A stretch of 64,000 bases of DNA from Pedobacter sp. Leaf250 (GTDB lineage: Bacteria; Bacteroidota; Bacteroidia; Sphingobacteriales; Sphingobacteriaceae). Below the pieces are notes generated by a model, which worked only from the letters and a program-made list of their open reading frames with translations, was not told the DNA's origin and made no database searches. The position numbers and the translations under genes were made by a program. The DNA is taken from NCBI RefSeq assembly GCF_920984735.1, contig NZ_CAKLBU010000016.1:1-64000 (forward strand). Reading direction: 5' to 3'. Shown piece by piece: positions 26,457 to 35,133 of the stretch; the stretch's first letter is position 1, and each line of letters starts with the position of its first letter.

Positions 26457-26500
26457 GTCCTTTGAAATATAATTTACATAATTGAGTAGAACCTATATTT

Positions 26501-27190
26501 TTAACCTTTAACCATTGCAGTAACCTGCGATAGGTGCGCTTTAAATTTCGTAAGGTATTTTTTTGAGAATGCTTTCACCTCTTTGTCAGCTGATTTTGAT
26601 CCCGCCTCAAAAAGTGCTACAATATTTTGGTAATCCTGAATGCTCGATGCAAGGTAAGCGTTATCAAAATTTTCTCCCTTAACTGCTTTTAATTTGCTAA
26701 TTGATTCCTGAATGTCAGCATCGCGGAGCATTTTAAAACCCTGAATCATTACATCCTTAGCTTGACCAGTATTTCCAGCTTCTCCCTGATTTTGATTTCG
26801 GGAAGTATCTTGCAATGTAGTTGGGGCAGAATCGACTCTCCCATCTGGCCTTTGACCATCATCAGGTTTGCTGGCTGTTAAGGTAATATTCTTAATTTTA
26901 GCCAATGCGATAAGTTCTTTATTCGCGGCAGTATGAAGATCCAATGCCGATTTAGCAACTCTTTTAATTTTCTCATTGCCTGCATTTTGTGCCGCAATGC
27001 CGCTTTTTTGTACTTCTTTTAAACCGTAAAGCAAAGCCTGATTCATGAATGCTTCAGTAGGAAAAACATCCTGAATAAAAGATTTTTCTATCTGACCTGT
27101 TAACTTTCGACTTGGAGCTTCAGTTGCATACAAACTATTTCCAAGGGAGAACGACAATAGAAGTGCGAAAGCTGTTTTTATGTTTTTCAT
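26501..27190 (-). CDS. DUF4142 (ferritin-like four-helix) exported protein
   Basis: I start at ATG 27190 (MKNIKTAFALLLSFSLGNS), which begins with a signal peptide; the frame extends to a GTG 13 codons upstream that would bury it. The 229-residue protein has two DUF4142 helical pairs: SFIQDVFPTEAFMNQALLYG with LKEVQKSGIAAQNAGNEKIK, and later KDVMIQGFKMLRDADIQESI with YQNIVALFEAGSKSADKEVK. An unusual Gln/Asn/Gly-rich insert (about residues 105-140) separates them. DUF4142 proteins are periplasmic, stress-induced and of unknown activity. A second member is encoded at 34513-35118. Confidence 0.82.
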   Translation of the reverse strand: MKNIKTAFALLLSFSLGNSLYATEAPSRKLTGQIEKSFIQDVFPTEAFMNQALLYGLKEVQKSGIAAQNAGNEKIKRVAKSALDLHTAANKELIALAKIKNITLTASKPDDGQRPDGRVDSAPTTLQDTSRNQNQGEAGNTGQAKDVMIQGFKMLRDADIQESISKLKAVKGENFDNAYLASSIQDYQNIVALFEAGSKSADKEVKAFSKKYLTKFKAHLSQVTAMVKG

Positions 27191-27362
27191 GGCTGATGTA
27201 AATGGTATATAGAAACAACCTAAAAACACTTAAAATAGTTTGTAATAATGATAGTTTGTTAAAGGGTATAATTACAATAGTTAATAACTTATACTTTGTG
27301 AACAACTAACTTAAACAACTGGTAATGATAGTCGTTAAGCATATATACTTAACATAAAGCTT

Positions 27363-27725
27363 ATGAGAAAGTGCATATATGTTGTAGAAGATAATCCGAA
27401 TATTAGAGAGATTATCGAATTCTTACTTACCGAAGAGCTATATGATGTTAAAGCTTGCCGTAACACAACAGATTTCTGGATACAGATGCAAGAGAGCATT
27501 CCGGATATGGTTATTTTAGATATTATGTTGCCGGATGGAAATGGAATAGACATTTGCAGCCAACTCAAAACCAACATTAAAACGCACAAGATTCCTGTAA
27601 TGATGATGTCGGCAAATAATCATTTAAATGCCGTTAAAGCAAAATGTACAGCCGAAGATTTCATTAATAAACCCTTCGATTTAAATGATTTTGCCAGTCG
27701 CGTAGAACGGTATTTACCGAATTAA
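27363..27725 (+). CDS. Receiver-only response regulator
   Basis: The 120-residue protein is a single CheY-like receiver domain: acidic pair in VVEDNPNIRE, phosphoacceptor Asp in DMVILDIMLPDGNG (about residue 53), Thr/Ser switch in VMMMSANNH and the Lys in EDFINKPFD. There is no output domain. It is a close relative of the receiver at 51840-52208, sharing LLTEE, LPDGNGI, PVMMMSA and AEDFI-KPFD. Its stop codon is immediately adjacent to the stop of the convergent K+ channel gene. Partner kinase unknown. Confidence 0.9.
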   Translation: MRKCIYVVEDNPNIREIIEFLLTEELYDVKACRNTTDFWIQMQESIPDMVILDIMLPDGNGIDICSQLKTNIKTHKIPVMMMSANNHLNAVKAKCTAEDFINKPFDLNDFASRVERYLPN

Positions 27726-28550
27726 TTACTTAAATAATGATGAGCCGCAATGCTTGCAGAAAAGCGCATCAGTATCATGACCTTCCAAACTACAACTTGG
27801 ACAAGATTCGGGCATTTCTTTTTTTGATTTAGCGGCAATGGCTATATCGTGTGTAATAATTCCTGTTGGAACGGCAATAATGGCATAACCAATAAGCATA
27901 ACTACAGATGCAACAAATTTTCCCATCGGTGTAATTGGTGATATATCTCCATAACCTACCGTTGTTATGGTTACAATTGCCCAATAAATACTTTCCGGAA
28001 TGTTGGAAAAGCCGTTTTCTCTTTTTTCAACCAAGTACATAATAGAGCCCAAAATCACAGTAATGGTTAATACCGTTAATAAGAAAATACTAATTTTTCG
28101 AAAACTGTTTCTTAAAGCCTGTGTAAGAAAGTTAATCTCACTTAAAAATTCTCCGAGTTTAAAAATTCTAAAAACCCTTAACAACCTCAACGCCCTGAAA
28201 GCCAATAGCGACTGTGCCCCAAGAAAAAATATGCTTAAATAGGATGGCAATAATGAAATAAGGTCGATTATTCCTAACAAACTGAAAACATACCTTATCG
28301 GTTTTTTTATGCTGATTAATCTTAAAATATATTCTATTGTGAATAAGGCAGTAAAAACCCACTCTACGTAATAAAATAAATTACCATATTTATTGTGGAT
28401 ACTTATAACACTATCGAGCATTACCACAATAATGCTGGTAAAAATAGCGATGAGTAAACCTACATCAAAAGCTTTGCCTGCAGGTGAGTTCGATTCGTAA
28501 ATAACCTCGTGCAAACGAAAGCGCCAATGCCCAGATGTTTTTGGTTTCAT
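27726..28550 (-). CDS. Voltage-gated-like potassium channel with C-terminal zinc ribbon
   Basis: The 274-residue protein has six transmembrane segments of the Kv type. The S4 voltage sensor is recognisable as RALRLLRVFRIFKLGEF, with Arg at about every third residue, and the selectivity filter is TITTVGYGDISP. After S6 (VMLIGYAIIAVPTGII) a short cytoplasmic tail ends in CPSCSLEGHDTDALFCKHCG, a CxxC...CxxC zinc ribbon. It would conduct K+ across the inner membrane and set membrane potential. A zinc ribbon tail also ends the DUF421 protein at 30416-31111. Monocistronic, convergent with the receiver gene. Confidence 0.92.
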   Translation of the reverse strand: MKPKTSGHWRFRLHEVIYESNSPAGKAFDVGLLIAIFTSIIVVMLDSVISIHNKYGNLFYYVEWVFTALFTIEYILRLISIKKPIRYVFSLLGIIDLISLLPSYLSIFFLGAQSLLAFRALRLLRVFRIFKLGEFLSEINFLTQALRNSFRKISIFLLTVLTITVILGSIMYLVEKRENGFSNIPESIYWAIVTITTVGYGDISPITPMGKFVASVVMLIGYAIIAVPTGIITHDIAIAAKSKKEMPESCPSCSLEGHDTDALFCKHCGSSLFK

Positions 28551-28669
28551 TTTATAAAATTAATCATTTGCTAAATATGTGTTGCGATTATTATTATACT
28601 TTCATTTCTTGAATTGTTTTTTCATTCTATTGTTTTAAACATAGTAGATCATAATCTGTTAAATTGAAT

Positions 28670-29389
28670 ATGAAGAAATTTTTACTCCTAATATTTTTTA
28701 CATCCATATTTATTCATGCATCAGCCCAATATAGCGATAGTACCAACTATCATATTATGCTATCTTCTACCGGCTCAATTAATAGAACCAATGATCAACG
28801 TGCATATTTATTAAACAACGGTTTAAATTTTGGGATGAAAAAAGAAACTTTCGTGCTAAATTCTACTACCAGCTGGCTTTATGGGAAACAAAACAAGAGC
28901 TTAAGCAACAATGATTTTTCGAGTACACTTAACTTTAATTTATTCAAAGGTCCGGCACATTTTTATTATTGGGGTTTATTAAATTACAATACCAGCTATT
29001 CGTTAAAGCTAAAAAACCAATTACTTGCTGGTGGTGGTATTGCATATAGTTTTCTTGATGAACCAAATTCATATATCAATTTGAGCAATGGTATTTTATT
29101 CGATCAGAGTAGTTTGGTTATTGGCAAGAGCTATAACACATTACGAAATTCGTTAAGGTTACAATTTCATTTTCAGGTTAAAGAAATTCTTACCATCGAT
29201 GGAAGCCATTTTCTACAAAATTCCTTTTCGCGTGGCGGCGATTATATCATTCGCTCATCCACAACAATTGGCTTAAGGCTTCGAAAATGGATTAGTTTAA
29301 CAACCTCACTAAATTATAACAGGTTAAATATAACCAGTAGAGAGAACTTAAATTTCACATATGGTTTAAGTTTGGATAAATATTTCTAA
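28670..29389 (+). CDS. DUF481 outer membrane beta-barrel protein
   Basis: I start at ATG 28670 (MKKFLLLIFFTSIFIHASAQ), a clear signal peptide; a TTG two codons earlier is less likely. The 239-residue protein alternates aromatic and hydrophilic residues in barrel strands (FVLNSTTSWLYGKQNK, HFYYWGLLNYNTSYSLKLKN, LLAGGGIAYSFLDEPN) and ends with an aromatic residue typical of outer membrane proteins (LSLDKYF). This is the DUF481 or YdiY-like family, linked in E. coli to salt or acid stress. Ligand unknown. It is divergent from the K+ channel gene. Confidence 0.8.
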   Translation: MKKFLLLIFFTSIFIHASAQYSDSTNYHIMLSSTGSINRTNDQRAYLLNNGLNFGMKKETFVLNSTTSWLYGKQNKSLSNNDFSSTLNFNLFKGPAHFYYWGLLNYNTSYSLKLKNQLLAGGGIAYSFLDEPNSYINLSNGILFDQSSLVIGKSYNTLRNSLRLQFHFQVKEILTIDGSHFLQNSFSRGGDYIIRSSTTIGLRLRKWISLTTSLNYNRLNITSRENLNFTYGLSLDKYF

Positions 29390-29545
29390 CCGTAATTGCT
29401 TATCCATGTATTTGTATCTGGCAAAAAATATCTATCACCAAATGTTAATAATTTTTTAAGCATTGTATATCACTGATAAACAGATTAAAAGTTGCAATAT
29501 TTCAATTTATAAGATTTCGCTTACATCAATTTCATATTCAAATCA

Positions 29546-29553
29546 TAATTTTG
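29546..29553 (+). promoter_or_regulatory. Bacteroidota -7 promoter element TAATTTTG
   Basis: TAATTTTG fits TAnnTTTG and ends three bases before the ATG at 29557. It overlaps the upstream TTG that could otherwise be called as the start, so the ATG is preferred and the message would be nearly leaderless. Confidence 0.55.
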
Positions 29554-29556
29554 TGT

Positions 29557-29757
29557 ATGGCAAATACAAACGTTAGAAAATCAATTCAAAGCAAGATAGA
29601 ATCATTAGGTAGGGAAATAGAAAGCCTTCAGCAAGAACTTTTAAAATGGGAAAAAATAGCCGCTGATTACGAAACGAACTCGGAAAGTATTGATCTCATC
29701 TTGTCTATTCAAGTTCCAGAAAAAACGGAAGGCAAACCTAAAAGAGTAAAAGCTTAG
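29557..29757 (+). CDS. Small coiled-coil hypothetical protein
   Basis: The 66-residue protein (start MANTNVRKSIQSKI) is mostly one helix with a heptad-like pattern (IESLGREIESLQQELLKWEK) and a basic tail (KPKRVKA). I do not recognise a named family. The TTG at 29551 lies inside the -7 element and is rejected as start. It is probably a small cytoplasmic helical protein that forms a dimer or binds a partner. No operon partner is visible; the next gene begins 131 bp downstream. Confidence 0.6.
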   Translation: MANTNVRKSIQSKIESLGREIESLQQELLKWEKIAADYETNSESIDLILSIQVPEKTEGKPKRVKA

Positions 29758-29888
29758 GCTTTTTTCGAAAATATCATCGCCTAAACTTAATAGTCTACTC
29801 ATTTATTTATTGATCAATCAATTGCATCTTCAAAACAGAACAATAATGATCAAATTGTGTTACTTAAACATTAACCAATTTAAAAGTT

Positions 29889-30293
29889 ATGAGTTTAACA
29901 TTAGAAATAGTAGAAAAGTTATCTGCGGCGGCAAAAGCTAAAGCAAGCGAAATAGGTGTTCCAATGAATATTGCTGTTGTTGACGAAGGTGCAAACCTAA
30001 AAGCATTTCATAGAATGGATAATGCCTGGCTAGGATCGATTGATATCTCCATTAAAAAAGCTAAAACAGCACGTTTTTTTGATATGGATTCGGGAGAAAT
30101 CGGGAAATTATCACAACCAGGTCAACCACTTTATAATATCGAACATTCCAATGGCGGCTTAATCAGCTTCCCTGGCGGCGTAGTGTTAAAAGATGAATCT
30201 GGAAAAGTAATCGGTGCCATTGGGGTATCTGGTGGAAGTGTAGAGCAAGATCATGAAGTTGCAAGCGCTGGTGCAGCAGCATTAAAATCATAA
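29889..30293 (+). CDS. GlcG/HbpS-type heme-binding-domain protein
   Basis: The 134-residue protein is a full GlcG/HbpS (DUF336) domain: [77 protein letters not shown] and [19 protein letters not shown]. Members form octamers; HbpS of Streptomyces binds heme and responds to redox stress, and others are linked to glycolate or corrinoid metabolism. No signal peptide is present. The gene is monocistronic, with a strong terminator 8 bp after the stop. Function here is unresolved. Confidence 0.9.
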   Translation: MSLTLEIVEKLSAAAKAKASEIGVPMNIAVVDEGANLKAFHRMDNAWLGSIDISIKKAKTARFFDMDSGEIGKLSQPGQPLYNIEHSNGGLISFPGGVVLKDESGKVIGAIGVSGGSVEQDHEVASAGAAALKS

Positions 30294-30301
30294 AAATCCA
30301 A

Positions 30302-30334
30302 AATGTTAGATGCATTTAAGCATCTAACATTTTT
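30302..30334 (+). terminator. Intrinsic terminator
   Basis: Arms AATGTTAGATGC and GCATCTAACATT (12 bp, perfect) with a short loop are followed by a T-run, directly after the GlcG-like gene. Confidence 0.9.
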
Positions 30335-30415
30335 TATCGAAAGATAAATACCTAAATCTTTAAAATTCCAAATCGTTTTCAATTAAAAGTTGTTATTGAG
30401 CTACAACTTATCAAT

Positions 30416-31111
30416 ATGATCTTAAACATCGACTGGAAAAGTTTCTTTATAGGTGAAGAAAACTGGGAATTTCTCTTTGAAATAGCACTCCGAACTTTCA
30501 TTATGTACTTTATTATCCTGATTGGCTTAAGGCTTTTAGGAAAACGGGGCGTTAGGCAACTTTCAGTTTTTGAGTTGGTAGTAATTATCAGTTTAGGATC
30601 TGCTGCCGGAGACCCCATGTTTTATAAAGAGATTGGTTTGCTAATACCAGTAATCATTTTTTTTATCATTGTTGGAGCATACAGGCTAACTACCTATTTA
30701 ACCGCAAAGAGTGAGAAATTAGATGATCTAATCGAAGGAAAATGTGTTTATCTGATTAAGCAAAGTAAATTTAATATTGAAGAATTTAAAAAAGAAGTGC
30801 TTGCCCAAGACGAATTTTTTGCTGAATTACGGCAACAAAGCATATCTCATTTAGGACAAGTAGAAAACGTAATACTCGAAACTTCAGGAACACTAAGCGT
30901 ATATTTTTATCCTGATGAAAAAGTTCAATTTGGTCTACCCATCTTACCAGAATTATTTGCGAAGAAAACAAAAATACTGAATACGAACATGCATTACGCT
31001 TGTTCTTTTTGTGGCAATGTCGATCAAGTAACTACAAGAACAGAACATATTTGTCCAAATTGTAACCACAACGAATGGGTAATTGCTATTAACAATTGCA
31101 GGATAAAGTAG
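30416..31111 (+). CDS. DUF421 (YetF-like) membrane protein with C-terminal zinc ribbon
   Basis: The 231-residue protein has three N-terminal transmembrane helices (TFIMYFIILIGLRLLG, then FELVVIISLGSAAGDP, then IPVIIFFIIVGAYRL) and the cytoplasmic DUF421 domain (KCVYLIKQSKFNIEEFKKEV, then QDEFFAELRQQSI, LGQVENVILETSGTLSV). The standard family ends here, but this copy adds YACSFCGNVDQ...HICPNCNH, a CxxC/CxxC zinc ribbon of about 35 residues. YetF relatives in Bacillus affect membrane potential or spore properties; function is uncertain. It is convergent with the broken monooxygenase gene. Confidence 0.88.
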   Translation: MILNIDWKSFFIGEENWEFLFEIALRTFIMYFIILIGLRLLGKRGVRQLSVFELVVIISLGSAAGDPMFYKEIGLLIPVIIFFIIVGAYRLTTYLTAKSEKLDDLIEGKCVYLIKQSKFNIEEFKKEVLAQDEFFAELRQQSISHLGQVENVILETSGTLSVYFYPDEKVQFGLPILPELFAKKTKILNTNMHYACSFCGNVDQVTTRTEHICPNCNHNEWVIAINNCRIK

Positions 31112-31120
31112 TTATAATCC

Positions 31121-32125
31121 TTACTCAAAAATACCGGCAAACAGTTTATTGGAATATAGCTTCGCTTGATGATCATAAATATGAGAGGTACTCATAACTT
31201 CATTAACCCCAAATTTTGATACAAAAGCAGCTAAATTTAGTTTTATAGTATCTTTGCTCCCGATAAAAGAATAGTATAACATTTGTTCAACAGCTTCTTT
31301 TTCCAGCTGATCCCAATGTGCGTTGATATTCTCTACAGGCGGTTTAAGGCGTTCTCTTTTTCCTGTTATTACCCCTAAAAACATTTTTTTAACGGAGCTC
31401 GATAAAAATTCTGCTTCATCGTCAGTATCAGCAGCTACAACATTAACACAGGCAATCACATATGGTTCAGCAAGATATGCTGATGGTTTGAAATTGTTTT
31501 TATAGATGGCAACAGCCTGTTCGAACAGAGCCGGAGCAAAATGACTTGCAAAAGCGTAAGGTAAGCCTTTTTCGGCGGCCAATCTTGCACTATCCGTACT
31601 CGAACCCAATACCCAAATCGGAATATCAAGACCTTCGCCAGGGATGGCACGAACTTTTGAATTGAAGTTATCGGCAGAAAACAGTTGCTGCAAGCGTTCG
31701 ATATCTTTAGGAAAATTATGTGCAGCATGCATATTTTCTCCCCTTATGGCCATAGCAGTAATCTGGTCAGTTCCTGGCGCTCTGCCCAAGCCCAAATCTA
31801 TCCGGTTTGGGTAAAGAGAAGCCAAAGTTCCAAACTGCTCTGCAACAATTAGCGGCGAATGATTTGGCAACATGATGCCGCCAGAACCCACGCGAATTGT
31901 TTTTGTGCCACCGGCAATAAAACCTATCAACACCGCAGTGGCCGAACTTGCTACGCCAGCCATATTATGATGTTCGGCAAACCAATAACGGGTATAACCT
32001 AATGCTTCTGACTGTTATGCAATTTCTAAACTTGTTTTAAAAGTATCTGCAGCGGTATAACCGTCTAAAACGGTTGCTAAATCAAGAACGGAATAAGGAA
32101 TATGTTTTAAGGAAGTAATATTCAT
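31121..32125 (-). pseudogene. LLM class flavin-dependent monooxygenase broken by one in-frame TAA
   Basis: Reading from ATG at 32125 gives MNITSLKHIPYSVLDLATVL then FKTSLEIA, a normal N-terminus of the bacterial luciferase-like (MsnO8-type) flavin oxidoreductases. Codon 37 (32015-32017) is TAA where the family has Gln. The frame continues with [20 protein letters not shown] and the rest of an intact 335-codon gene ([56 protein letters not shown]). A CAA-to-TAA change therefore splits it. An ATG at 31963 remains, but starting there would delete the first strand and the EHH motif of the FMN barrel. Confidence 0.9.
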
Positions 32126-32540
32126 GTTGCGGTGATGTGTAATTTTAAAGCGTAAAAATATCAGTAAAATAGATGGCTTGTATCGCAACAATGTTTATAT
32201 GACCTTCAATATACAAAGGTATACCATAATATACCGTCGCAATTTTTATTGCAGATATCATTTAAATCATTCTACAAATAGGTCAATATTCCACAAACTG
32301 TTTTCATTTAGGTCAAAATATTATTAAAATAAACCAGCTGTCAATTGTAACATATTAACCGTGTTTTCCTCCATCTAAAACGTTATACTACCCTAAAACA
32401 GTCTCTCAAGTATTGTTATGGAAGCTGACAGAAAATTCACGAGGAATAACTCAACAGTAATTATACGCGAATAAATAACGTTGAATATTATCGGTATGAA
32501 TTTTGCCAAATTATAAACGAATCACCTTAAACATTATCCC
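32126..32540. other. Intergenic region upstream of the ECF sigma gene
   Basis: I see no gene or RNA in this AT-rich stretch of 415 bp. It contains the promoters of the divergent monooxygenase pseudogene and the ECF sigma factor. I could not identify an autoregulatory sigma element with confidence. Confidence 0.5.
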
Positions 32541-33065
32541 ATGAACAAAACAGAATTTAGCAGCATTGTTAACAGCAATGCAAGCTCCCTGCGCTCTCAC
32601 GCTCTGCAGTTTACTAAGGACCTTGATGATGCCAATGATCTTGTACAGGATACTTTGATGAAGGCGATCCGGTTTTTTCATAAATTTGAAGAAGGATCAA
32701 ATTTAAAAGGATGGCTTTTTGTAATTATGCGCAATACTTTTATAAACGATTATCGTAAAACTGCAAAGAAAAATGCGCTTATTACTACTGAAGAAGAAAT
32801 CACCTATGCAAATTTAAGTCATAGCGCAACTAGAAATGTAGCAGAGAATAAGTTTATGATGAACGATATTCAAGGTGCATTGGATAGATTACCAAAAGCA
32901 TATCGCGATCCATTTGTACGCTATTTTGAAGGTTACAAATACCATGAAATTGCTGAAGAATTGGGTTTACCAATAGGAACTGTTAAAACACATATACACC
33001 AGGCTAGAATTGAGTTAAAAAAGAATCTCAAGAACTACAAAACTGATGCTTATTACAGACCATAA
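32541..33065 (+). CDS. ECF-type RNA polymerase sigma factor
   Basis: The 174-residue protein has sigma region 2 (DLDDANDLVQDTLMKAIRFF, then FEEGSNLKGWLFVIMRNTFI, with the aromatic-rich promoter-melting part) and region 4 (RLPKAYRDPFVRYFEGYKYH, then EIAEELGLPIGTVKTHIHQA, a clear HTH). There is no N- or C-terminal extension. No anti-sigma factor or membrane sensor gene is adjacent, so this is an orphan ECF factor of the kind common in Bacteroidota general stress control. Monocistronic, followed by a strong bidirectional terminator. Confidence 0.93.
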   Translation: MNKTEFSSIVNSNASSLRSHALQFTKDLDDANDLVQDTLMKAIRFFHKFEEGSNLKGWLFVIMRNTFINDYRKTAKKNALITTEEEITYANLSHSATRNVAENKFMMNDIQGALDRLPKAYRDPFVRYFEGYKYHEIAEELGLPIGTVKTHIHQARIELKKNLKNYKTDAYYRP

Positions 33066-33066
33066 T

Positions 33067-33094
33067 AAAAGCCCCGATTAGAATCGGGGCTTTT
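33067..33094. terminator. Bidirectional intrinsic terminator
   Basis: Perfect 13-bp arms AAAAGCCCCGATT (33067-33079) and AATCGGGGCTTTT (33082-33094), with A- and T-runs on either side, lie between the convergent ECF sigma gene and the small acidic protein gene, serving both. Confidence 0.95.
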
Positions 33095-33097
33095 ATT

Positions 33098-33304
33098 TTA
33101 TTTTGATTTTTTATCTTCATCAGCATCTGCACCATTCTGATCAACGTGGTTTTCTCCGAGTTGTTTAAACTCACCATTTTCATCGTATGCTTTATCAGCA
33201 TCACTTCCGTCTAAGTCATTGTTAGGAATAACTCCGGTCTTTACCTGATCTTTGTTCTCTTGTACTGTTCCTTCGTCTTCTTCAGAATTATTGATATTTT
33301 CCAT
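33098..33304 (-). CDS. Small, acidic, disordered hypothetical protein
   Basis: The 68-residue product is dominated by Asp, Glu, Asn, Lys and Gly (for example DLDGSDADKAYDENGEFKQ) and is probably disordered. It has no signal peptide. Its properties match those of the protein at 20383-20601, and each lies next to a strong terminator. Such hydrophilins are often stress-induced. The adjacent sigma factor might control it, but that is speculation. Confidence 0.65.
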   Translation of the reverse strand: MENINNSEEDEGTVQENKDQVKTGVIPNNDLDGSDADKAYDENGEFKQLGENHVDQNGADADEDKKSK

Positions 33305-33360
33305 AGTCTTTATTAATTACAACCGCTTAAATTGCCTTAGAGTTTTATTTATCTCTTCAT

Positions 33361-33621
33361 TTACTTTTTTCTATAGATATATTTTAAAATCAGCATCAAG
33401 ATATCCATAGAAAAAGAGAATGCATTGGTGATAATAATTGGCCAATCCATAATTAAAAAACCATAATACAACCACAACCCATTTCCTGAAAGCAATACCA
33501 AAAACATGAAAGGTGATATATTTTCAGATTTTTTGGTTCGCAATGTTTTTATAATTTGGGGTATTACTGCCGTTGCAGTTAAAATCCCAGCACAAATACC
33601 AATTATGAGTTTTAATTCCAT
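33361..33621 (-). CDS. SemiSWEET-type (PQ-loop) small transporter
   Basis: From ATG at 33621 the protein has 86 residues, the usual SemiSWEET length; a longer TTG frame adds ten unlikely residues. It is one three-helix PQ-loop unit: LIIGICAGILTATAVIPQII (with the PQ motif), ISPFMFLVLLSGNGLWLYYG and IITNAFSFSMDILMLILKYI, with Asn in the third helix lining the pore. SemiSWEETs dimerise and let sugars diffuse across the inner membrane. Substrate is not evident from context. Confidence 0.88.
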   Translation of the reverse strand: MELKLIIGICAGILTATAVIPQIIKTLRTKKSENISPFMFLVLLSGNGLWLYYGFLIMDWPIIITNAFSFSMDILMLILKYIYRKK

Positions 33622-33822
33622 CCTAGCTTCATCAATCACAGAACTGAGCAATTGTTTTTCATTAACTACAAATACCTAAAATACAGGTATAAGAACCATC
33701 AGCCATAAGTATTTAGCGCAAAATTTTAAGAAGAATATCTGTATTTCTACGGGACATTTCTATTGCCAAAACCAATTCCATTTTAATAGAGTTGTACAAA
33801 TAATAAACCTTAAAATAATATT

Positions 33823-34380
33823 ATGGCAACCACAGTAAAATCAAAAAAAACTCCAAAAAAACCTACGGGTAATACTGGAAAGATGGAAGATTCGGAATTT
33901 CATAAATTTTTTGTCGATGAATTAAAAGACATTTATTGGGCAGAGAAACATTTGGCAAAGGCACTTCCCAAAATGAAAAAAGCAGCAACTAGTCCAGAAC
34001 TTGTTCAGGCATTTGAAAAACACACTCAAGAAACCGAGCAACACATTGTTACTTTAGAAGAAGTTTTTTCTCTTTTAGATGAGAAAGCAGCCGCAAAAAA
34101 ATGCGAGGCTATGGCTGGCTTACTTGAAGAAGCTAATGGCATTATCGAGGAAACTGAAAAAGGGACTATGATTCGCGATGCCGGACTAATTTTGGCGGCA
34201 CAAAAAGTGGAGCATTATGAAATCGCAACGTATGGCACGCTTAAAGTATTTGCCGAAAACATGGGGCACGATGATGTTGCCGCATTACTTTCACAAACGC
34301 TAGAAAACGAAAAAGCTACTGATGTTGCACTTACAGAGATTGCCGAAAGCACAATAAATGCACAGGCAGCAACAGAATAA
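33823..34380 (+). CDS. DUF892 ferritin-like protein of the YciE/YciF family
   Basis: The 185-residue protein has a Lys/Pro-rich N-terminal tail of about 20 residues, then the DUF892 four-helix bundle: FHKFFVDELKDIYWAEKHLA, TSPELVQAFEKHTQETEQHI, EEANGIIEETEKGTMIRDAG and LAAQKVEHYEIATYGTLKVF. Glu and His residues at ferritin-like positions (ExxH in WAEKH, EQH, EHYE) could hold a di-metal site. In enterobacteria YciE/F are induced in stationary phase and osmotic stress. Monocistronic with a terminator 21 bp downstream. Confidence 0.92.
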   Translation: MATTVKSKKTPKKPTGNTGKMEDSEFHKFFVDELKDIYWAEKHLAKALPKMKKAATSPELVQAFEKHTQETEQHIVTLEEVFSLLDEKAAAKKCEAMAGLLEEANGIIEETEKGTMIRDAGLILAAQKVEHYEIATYGTLKVFAENMGHDDVAALLSQTLENEKATDVALTEIAESTINAQAATE

Positions 34381-34401
34381 TTACATAAATTAATCCATTG
34401 G

Positions 34402-34430
34402 AAAGCCCATTCACAGAAATGGGCTTTTTT
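34402..34430 (+). terminator. Intrinsic terminator after the DUF892 gene
   Basis: Arms AAAGCCCAT (34402-34410) and ATGGGCTTT (34419-34427), 9 bp perfect, end in a T-run. Confidence 0.9.
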
Positions 34431-34512
34431 ATGTCAATGATATTTTCAAGCATGATTTTAAATTTTTCAAAACTTTAAAATACTAATGGTGTTGGTTTTT
34501 TAAAGACTTGAT

Positions 34513-35118
34513 ATGAAACATACTTATTTTACATTAACAGCGCTATCCTTTACGTTTTTATTTAGCTGTACCAATTCAGATAATAATAGTGAGAAATTTA
34601 ATAATACCAGTCAAACAATTTCAGATACCTTATCCAAAACTACATCTACCAGTTTAAACAATGAAGCAGCTAATTTTTTAGTAAATGCTGAAATAAGTAA
34701 GCTCACTTTAGTAGAGCTTAGTGATAAACTGATGCAAGCTGGCACGAGCCAAGAACTTACAGCTTTTGTAAAAAAATTAATTGAAGATCAAAAAGCGAAT
34801 CATAAACTTTTAGAAAATTTAGCCGTAAAAAAAGATGTGAAATTGCCTCAAAATTTGCCCTTATCTAAAACACAACTTGTTAAACAATTAGAAAATACAA
34901 AGAAAGAAGGTAAGAATGAATTTTATTTAAAGGCTATAATTAACGATTACCAGAAGACAATAGATTTATTTACTCAAGCTACAAAATTAAAGGATGCAGA
35001 TGTAGCAGCTTTCGCCGAGATTACAAAGCCAACTTTAGAAAACCATTATCAGGAAATTATAAAAATGGAAAAGAAGATTATGGAGGCAAAAGCAGGACAA
35101 GGAAATGATCCCTTATAA
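34513..35118 (+). CDS. DUF4142 lipoprotein (ferritin-like four-helix)
   Basis: The 201-residue protein has a lipoprotein signal (YFTLTALSFTFLFSCTNSD, lipobox Cys at about residue 19), a Ser/Thr/Asn-rich linker and a DUF4142 domain: NFLVNAEISKLTLVELSDKL, ELTAFVKKLIEDQKANHKLL, NEFYLKAIINDYQKTIDLFT and EITKPTLENHYQEIIKMEKK. It is thus anchored in the envelope, facing the periplasm. A paralogue lacking the lipobox is at 26501-27190. Family function is unknown. Confidence 0.85.
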   Translation: MKHTYFTLTALSFTFLFSCTNSDNNSEKFNNTSQTISDTLSKTTSTSLNNEAANFLVNAEISKLTLVELSDKLMQAGTSQELTAFVKKLIEDQKANHKLLENLAVKKDVKLPQNLPLSKTQLVKQLENTKKEGKNEFYLKAIINDYQKTIDLFTQATKLKDADVAAFAEITKPTLENHYQEIIKMEKKIMEAKAGQGNDPL

Positions 35119-35133
35119 AATTTTATAAGTGAA

